From Candidatus Electrothrix aestuarii (lineage in GTDB: Bacteria; Desulfobacterota; Desulfobulbia; Desulfobulbales; Desulfobulbaceae): 64,000 bases of DNA. This document shows positions 59,488-64,000 of the stretch, one piece after another; position 1 is the first letter of the stretch, and each line of letters starts with the position of its first letter. The position numbers and the translations under genes are program-made. The notes beneath the pieces are model-generated. The model did not search any database and had not been told where the DNA came from. It worked only from the letters and a program-made list of their open reading frames with translations. The DNA lies in NCBI GenBank assembly GCA_032595685.2, contig CP159373.1, positions 1,757,001 to 1,821,000 of the forward strand, in the 5' to 3' direction.

Positions 59488-61392
59488 CTATTTGAGTAAG
59501 GCCTCATTGGTGGTTATGGTGGAGCGAGACTGAAGGCCAGCAACCCATGAGGCGACAAGTTCCCTTCGCGCTGATGCCAGGAGTTTCTCTCTCGCCTCAT
59601 CTCGTTTGCTGACATCCTCCTTTTCCGCCCCGGCTCTCCGCTCGGCGATTTCAAAGAGATAATAGGATGCCCCAACCTGAACAGGTTCCTGTACCAAATT
59701 TTGTTTCCAGGGCATCTTAAAGCTTTCCTGAATAAGCTGGTTCGGTGGAAGGTCTTCCCCGCTTGCCGAACGCTGGATGAAATCACTGACCTTTACTTCC
59801 GGCTTTGTCTCCTCAAGTTCCTGAACAGCCTGTTGAAGACCGCCCAGCTCCTTGCTTGCTGCCAGGAGGTCATTTGCAGCTTGCTCTGTCAATTCCTTAG
59901 ATTTTTCATCGGTATAATCGGCAACAACCTTCTCTCGAACTGCATCAAGCTCTGGGATTTCAGGTTGCTTGATATCGTCAACAAAGAGGATAGCGTATCC
60001 GCCATTGATTTCCACTATAGAGGAAAGCTCACCCTGCTTCAGGCTGAAGGCAACATCAAGGAATTTCGGATCGTTAATCATGTCTTCCGGGAGTTTGTTC
60101 CGGGAAAAATAATCAGAGGTCTGAATATTTTCCTCACCCTCTGTGCTGTATTTTTCCAGGCTGCCGGAGCGCATAATTCCTTCGTAGGCCTTGGTGACTC
60201 GTTGGAAGGTAAGTTTTTTCGCGTCTTGTTTTTTCAGGGTGACGGCCAGATTATCCCTGACCTGTTCATAGGTGCGGACAGATGCGGGGCGAATCTCTTC
60301 CAGCTTAATGATATGATAACCGAACTGGGTTTCTACGATCTCGCTGATTTCACCGGGCTGAAGAGAGAAAACAGCCTGATCAAAGGGCGGAACCATGCGA
60401 CCGTTAGAGAAGAAACCCAAGTCTCCACCTTTTTCTTTTGTGGGGCCTTCTGAGTATTCCTTGGCCAGTTCGCTGAAGTCGCTCCCTTCCTCGTGGGCAA
60501 GCTGAAGGACCTCTTCGGCCTGTTTCTTTTTCTCAGTCCGGACAGCCTCACTGTCGCCTTCGTTGGTTTTGAAAAGAATATGGCGGGCATGGCGTTGCTC
60601 CGGCTGTTTATAGCTCTCTTTTCTTTCCTTATACAGAGCCTGGATTTCTTCCTCGCTTGGCTTAACCTGCTCCATATCATCGCTTGTCTTGAAGGACAGG
60701 TATTTCAGGCGGATTTTCGGCTCGGAACGGTAGTTTTCTTTCTTGCTTGCAAACCAGGTTGCCAACTCCTCGTCTTGTATCTCCACTTTATCTTTAAAAT
60801 CTGCTGCCTTCAGCTGCACATAGGCAAGTTTGACCTCTTCTTCGTTATAGGCGAGCCAGCGGTCTACTTCATTATCAGGTATTAAGGCAAAGTCTGCCAG
60901 ATCATTGGTTATGCGTTGTGATCTGAGGTCAGATTTAATGCTTTCTTCAAAGACAGCGGGTGTCATGCGGTTTCTTGCCAGCAGGTCTTTATATCGTTGC
61001 TGATTGAAATGGCCATCTTCCTGGAAGACTTCCATATCTTTTATTTGTTCCTGTACCATCAGATCACTGACTCTAATGCCTATTTCTTCGCCACCCTGAC
61101 GCATGAGCTCTGATTGAATCAGTTGGTTGAGGACCTGATGCTGAAGACCAAGTTGTTCCAGCAGGGCAGGGGGGATCTTGCCGCCGAATTGCTGGCGGAA
61201 ATTGTCAGTAGCCCGGTTATAGGCCTGGGCGTAGTCCTGATGTGGGATATCCACCTTGTTGACGGTGGCGACGGCAGTCTGACGGTTATTCTGGTTGCCG
61301 CCGAACCCCCAAAAAATAAAAACGATGACGATCACAAGCACCAAAATCTGAATCAGGGGGGATTGAGCCTGTTTGCGCAGAATATTCAGCAT
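59488..61392 (-). CDS. PpiD/SurA-type membrane-anchored periplasmic peptidyl-prolyl isomerase
   Basis: A 634-residue foldase with one N-terminal membrane segment (ILVLVIVIVFIFWGFGG) and the bulk in the periplasm. A SurA-N-like chaperone domain follows (about 40-200), then a parvulin domain (about 270-370) with RHARHILF, GGDLGFFSNGRMVPPFDQAVF and FGYHIIKLEEIRP. The C-terminal 240 residues are a second chaperone-like region. PpiD assists newly exported proteins at the Sec translocon. It ends with an intrinsic terminator and is divergent from dsrC across about 280 bp. Confidence 0.92.
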   Translation of the reverse strand: MLNILRKQAQSPLIQILVLVIVIVFIFWGFGGNQNNRQTAVATVNKVDIPHQDYAQAYNRATDNFRQQFGGKIPPALLEQLGLQHQVLNQLIQSELMRQGGEEIGIRVSDLMVQEQIKDMEVFQEDGHFNQQRYKDLLARNRMTPAVFEESIKSDLRSQRITNDLADFALIPDNEVDRWLAYNEEEVKLAYVQLKAADFKDKVEIQDEELATWFASKKENYRSEPKIRLKYLSFKTSDDMEQVKPSEEEIQALYKERKESYKQPEQRHARHILFKTNEGDSEAVRTEKKKQAEEVLQLAHEEGSDFSELAKEYSEGPTKEKGGDLGFFSNGRMVPPFDQAVFSLQPGEISEIVETQFGYHIIKLEEIRPASVRTYEQVRDNLAVTLKKQDAKKLTFQRVTKAYEGIMRSGSLEKYSTEGEENIQTSDYFSRNKLPEDMINDPKFLDVAFSLKQGELSSIVEINGGYAILFVDDIKQPEIPELDAVREKVVADYTDEKSKELTEQAANDLLAASKELGGLQQAVQELEETKPEVKVSDFIQRSASGEDLPPNQLIQESFKMPWKQNLVQEPVQVGASYYLFEIAERRAGAEKEDVSKRDEAREKLLASARRELVASWVAGLQSRSTITTNEALLK

Positions 61393-61669
61393 GATATGTT
61401 ATTCTCCAAAGAACGTTATTCAAAGAAAACGAATTGTATGTATTCAACTCTGAGGCGATAAACATAGCAGGTTATCGAGGAAAAAGCCAATTATTGTGTA
61501 ACCTGTCTTAGAAAGTGGCTGGAAAGGAAAGAATAAGTGAAAAAACGAACAAGATCTCTTGACAAAGAATCTATCCTATAGTAAGTCTTTCCATCATCAT
61601 AAATAGGATATAGAACAGTGGATAATCTTTTATTCATTTCATATTATTTTTACCCAAGGGAGAAATACA

Positions 61670-61990
61670 ATGGCAACTATTGAGCACAATGGTACCAGCT
61701 ACGAGGTTGATGAAGACGGCTTCCTGTTAGACGGATCCACCACCTGGGATGAAAACTGGGTTGATTACGTAAAAGGTGTAGAAGGTATCAATGAGATGAC
61801 CGATGAGCATCAGAAGGTTATCGATTCTTTGCAGGAGTACTACAAAAAGAATGGTATTGCTCCCATGGTACGTATCCTTTCCAAGACCACTGGTTTCCCC
61901 TTGAAGAGAATCTACGAGCTGTTCCCCTCAGGACCTGGTAAAGGTGCCTGTAAGATGGCTGGTCTGCCCAAACCTACAGGTTGTGTATAA
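61670..61990 (+). CDS. dsrC: Sulfur-relay protein DsrC
   Basis: A 106-residue DsrC of the dissimilatory sulfur pathway. Both C-terminal redox cysteines are present in the conserved arm (GKGACKMAGLPKPTGCV), the form that carries the trisulfide made with DsrAB and is reduced by DsrMKJOP. The TusE-like core is seen in DENWVDYVKGVEGI and TGFPLKRIYELFPSGPGKGAC. An AAGGGAG site precedes the ATG. It is separate from dsrAB, as is common, with its own terminator. It points to sulfate or sulfite reduction, or sulfur oxidation or disproportionation, in this organism. Confidence 0.97.
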   Translation: MATIEHNGTSYEVDEDGFLLDGSTTWDENWVDYVKGVEGINEMTDEHQKVIDSLQEYYKKNGIAPMVRILSKTTGFPLKRIYELFPSGPGKGACKMAGLPKPTGCV

Positions 61991-62020
61991 GCTGTAGAAC
62001 TGGACAGGACGCAAGTTCTG

Positions 62021-62051
62021 AAAGGGTCACCCATTCGGGTGGCCCTTTTTT
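62021..62051 (+). terminator. Intrinsic terminator after dsrC
   Basis: AAAGGGTCACCC pairs with GGGTGGCCCTTT (one G-T pair) around an ATTC loop and is followed by a T-run. It lies 31 bp after the dsrC stop. Between here and 62378 no further feature was seen. Confidence 0.92.
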
Positions 62052-62377
62052 ATTTTGAAATTTTCTCCCGCGCAAGGTATCGCCTTTCCTTCACTTGTAT
62101 CACGAGTCGATCACTGTTTCCTTCCTCTGCTTTTCTGATCAAAGTTTCCAAGCTTCCGGTAGATATCTTTTGATATCTTTTTCTTCTCCTTGCTTTCCCG
62201 GACCTGTCAAAAGAAGATTTTTTTGATTTCTTATGGTTGGTAATGAATGAGAGATTTTATTGCGGCCCAAGGGAATATGTAGATCCTGAGAATATGACTT
62301 ATTGTTATATTGTTGTTTCTTCGTATTAGTTGTTGACATTGCGGTTGTGATGCTTTCTCATGAGAGATGAAAATTAG

Positions 62378-62542
62378 ATCATCTTGACTGCGAACGGGCC
62401 GCTGACCCTGGTCGGTTTTGCCGGTTCTGCTTTGAGTAGCCTGGACCTGACCGTGAATGACTTTGACGAGCTGCGGGATATGATCCGTAATGACTACTCC
62501 GGCAGGTTGGTGGATGTGTTGTATGTGGAATCAGGGACCTGA
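62378..62542 (+). pseudogene. Truncated copy of the small HU-like family protein (C-terminal part only)
   Basis: The frame encodes TLVGFAGSALSSLDLTVNDF followed by RNDYSGRLVDVLYVESGT and a stop. It aligns with the C-terminus of the 42.2-kb protein (TLQGFRGSAVSSLTVPVNDY, RNSYGGRLVDVLEVKVDS). An in-frame TAG at 62375 and the lack of a start codon show that the N-terminal half is gone. After the TGA the same frame continues open through tandem array D. Confidence 0.8.
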
Positions 62543-62563
62543 TTGCCTGAATGGTGTTTGGTT

Positions 62564-62725
62564 AAGGTCAGTAGGGATCTTGTTATGAAGGTCAGTACTG
62601 ACCTTGACCTGAAGGTAAGCGGGGATTTTTACCCCAAGGTAGGTAGGGATCTTTACCATAAGGTCAGTAGGGACTTTGATACGAAGATCAGTACTGACCT
62701 CTGGTTTAAGGTCAACGGTGATGCT
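62564..62725 (+). repeat. Tandem repeat array D, 24-bp period, downstream of the HU-like remnant
   Basis: Units start at 62564, 62588, 62612, 62636, 62660, 62684 and 62708 (the last partial), consensus AAGGTCAGTAGGGATCTT plus six bases. Some units are an 18-base perfect palindrome (AAGGTCAGTACTGACCTT). Because 24 is a multiple of three, the frame stays open and reads as an 8-residue repeat, KVSRDLxx. A coding role is uncertain. The array begins 22 bp after the stop of the truncated HU-like gene. Confidence 0.9.
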
Positions 62726-62934
62726 TGAGGAAGGTTGTCGGTGAGCTTGATCGGGGAATTGATGCTACCGTTTGGATGCGGTCCCAATGGCCTTCCTATT
62801 CCTCTATACTTCTAAGTAATAAATTTGTATCTATTTGTTATTTATAGGTTTGGTCTCGGTCGCGCCGGGGGGAGCGCTTTTAAAGAAGCAGGCTGGGCAC
62901 GTTTCTTCCATCTAAATTTCAAATGGAGAGAACA

Positions 62935-64000
62935 ATGAAATATTGTTTCATATCATATTTATTGGTCTCGTTGTTTTTCCCATTTTTCACACTGCTGACA
63001 CCCAGTATTACAACTGCACAGCAATCTGAAAAAGATACTGTTATTTCTGGACGGGTAATGCAGTCTGAAAACAGTTCTCCTGTCCAGGGTGCACTCGTAA
63101 GCGCAACAGATGCTCAAGGTTATACGCGGGTTGTTGAGACAGAGGGAAATGGTAATTACAGTATGGATAGCTTGACTCCCCAGAAATATAGCGTGACGGC
63201 TTCCGCTGATGGATACATTGAAGTGGCGAAAGAAATTATTCTGTCGGCGGCAGAGCATAAAACAGACCTTGATTTTTCTCTGTCCAAATGGGGTAGCATT
63301 TCCGGGGCAGTCTTCAAAGAAGATGGAAAAACTCCTGTGGTTGATGTGCTTGTTTTTGCAACAAGTGATAATGGTAAAATGTCTACCGCAAGAACTGGAG
63401 GGAACGGGAGGTTTAGGATTGACCATGTGTTCAACGACACTTACTCGGTAACTGTTGTGCATGATCAATACGCATTCTCAGAAAAACAGGTTGCTATACA
63501 AAATGGACTGGATTTTACAGGGCTGAAGTTGACCGCCTTGCCGGGGAAAATTTATGGAACAGTAAAGGATAAGACGACAGGGAGGGCAATCCATCATGCC
63601 GAACTCACGGCAAGAAGAACAAATATAGAAATTGATCGGATAACACAGCCCATTCAGATAACAGTCTCTTCAGAAAAAGATGGCAGTTACGTAATTGAAG
63701 GCTTAGGGACCGGTAAATTTAACGTACAGGTTGTTGGCAAAGGATTTGGAACTGTTGTTGAGAATATTACCCTCCAAAAAGGACAGCTGCAAGTCAAGCG
63801 GGATTTCGAGTTATCTGCTGGAGGTGCTGTATCAGGACATATAACAGGCAGAAGTTCCAGAGAACCTTTTGAAGTTAGCATGATAGATCCAAACGGGAAC
63901 CTGCTGAAACCTGAACAAGTAGCAGTTCATTCTGATAGTACGTATATTGTTAAGGGATTGGCCTCCGGGTATTATACGATTATGTATAAACAGGGAGATG
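62935..64000 (+). CDS. Secreted protein with carboxypeptidase-regulatory-like repeats (partial, runs off the right edge)
   Basis: The frame opens at an ATG behind AATGGAGAG and continues past base 64000, giving at least 355 residues. A signal peptide (about 1-28, ending near TTAQQ) is followed by at least four beta-sandwich repeats of the CarboxypepD_reg type. Each has the pattern ISGRV...PVQGALVSA...G.Y..(V/M)..L....Y.V...A.GY, for example VISGRVMQSENSSPVQGALV, SISGAVFKEDGKTPVVDVLV and KIYGTVKDKTTGRAIHHAEL. Such repeats mediate adhesion or protein contacts at the cell surface or in outer-membrane systems. The full domain plan is unknown because the C-terminus is outside the window. Confidence 0.82.
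   Translation, partial: MKYCFISYLLVSLFFPFFTLLTPSITTAQQSEKDTVISGRVMQSENSSPVQGALVSATDAQGYTRVVETEGNGNYSMDSLTPQKYSVTASADGYIEVAKEIILSAAEHKTDLDFSLSKWGSISGAVFKEDGKTPVVDVLVFATSDNGKMSTARTGGNGRFRIDHVFNDTYSVTVVHDQYAFSEKQVAIQNGLDFTGLKLTALPGKIYGTVKDKTTGRAIHHAELTARRTNIEIDRITQPIQITVSSEKDGSYVIEGLGTGKFNVQVVGKGFGTVVENITLQKGQLQVKRDFELSAGGAVSGHITGRSSREPFEVSMIDPNGNLLKPEQVAVHSDSTYIVKGLASGYYTIMYKQGD

Noticed and set aside
61559-61582. Promoter TTGACA ... TATAGT upstream of dsrC
   Set aside because: The spacing is only 12 bases, too short for a sigma-70 promoter; no better -10 at 16-18 bases was found.
62543-62728. A real 61-residue gene made of octapeptide repeats
   Set aside because: It has no ATG or ribosome site and consists almost wholly of the 24-bp repeat; kept as a repeat with possible coding history rather than a gene.

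Overview
The window reads as a chromosomal segment of an anaerobic or microaerophilic sulfur-metabolising bacterium of the Desulfobacterota, plausibly Desulfobulbales (cable bacteria belong to this order). The pointers are a two-cysteine DsrC, an EtfA with an N-terminal ferredoxin domain, a futalosine-pathway MqnD, a PxxKW cysteine-rich protein and the yceD-rpmF-plsX-fabH gene order. The taxonomic placement is inference from gene content; no rRNA or tRNA gene was seen.

Layout. 1-6.7 kb: a membrane-anchored spermidine-synthase-like protein running off the left edge, an exported MsrA-MsrB fusion and a very large multi-module glycosyltransferase. 6.7-8.0 kb: a mobile-element patch with an IS3-like remnant, a REP-associated Y1 transposase (RAYT) bracketed by palindromic repeats, and a 23-bp tandem-repeat array. 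8.0-18.0 kb (minus strand): a giant TIR-CHAT-NTPase-TPR protein of probable immune function, kynureninase, tryptophan 2,3-dioxygenase, a degenerate rhomboid-TPR protein, a MobB-MobA fusion and mqnD. 18.3-30.5 kb (plus): a housekeeping run of yceD, rpmF, plsX, fabH, acyl-CoA dehydrogenase, etfB, etfA, fabG, acpP, fabF, rpiB, glyA, nrdR and ribD. 30.6-37.1 kb, mostly minus: a ParB-like protein, an IHF-alpha-like protein, pilC, ugd, yggS and tatD, with a PxxKW protein on plus. 37.3-40.2 kb (plus): nitroreductase, lipoprotein, coaBC and a DarP/YjgA protein.

40.3-44.6 kb is an accessory island: an AbrB/MazF-type toxin-antitoxin pair, a TRADD-N-associated membrane protein, a second 23-bp tandem array in front of a small HU-like protein, a membrane-anchored TPR protein, and a chimeric secreted protein whose C-terminus is a piece of a phosphoesterase. 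44.6-52.6 kb: edd-eda (Entner-Doudoroff), a PPP-type phosphatase, dnaE and an unknown gene. 52.6-55.1 kb is a second accessory patch: an HU-like/DUF4469-like protein, a third 23-bp array, an AT-rich unknown gene and toxin remnants. 55.2-61.4 kb: a SNF2-family helicase and a PpiD-type foldase. 61.7-64 kb: dsrC, then a truncated third member of the HU-like family followed in the same frame by a 24-bp tandem array, then a secreted protein with carboxypeptidase-regulatory-like repeats that runs off the right edge.

The most unusual theme is the recurrence of short tandem arrays of 23 or 24 bp period. There are four in 64 kb, and three lie within about 160 bp of a member or remnant of one HU/IHF-like protein family. 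The arrays differ in sequence, and several repeat units contain a dyad. This suggests, without proving, that each HU-like protein is paired with its own repeat array. The second theme is immunity-related architecture: TIR plus CHAT effector domains on one NTPase-TPR protein, a TRADD-N-associated membrane protein, a toxin-antitoxin pair and toxin debris.
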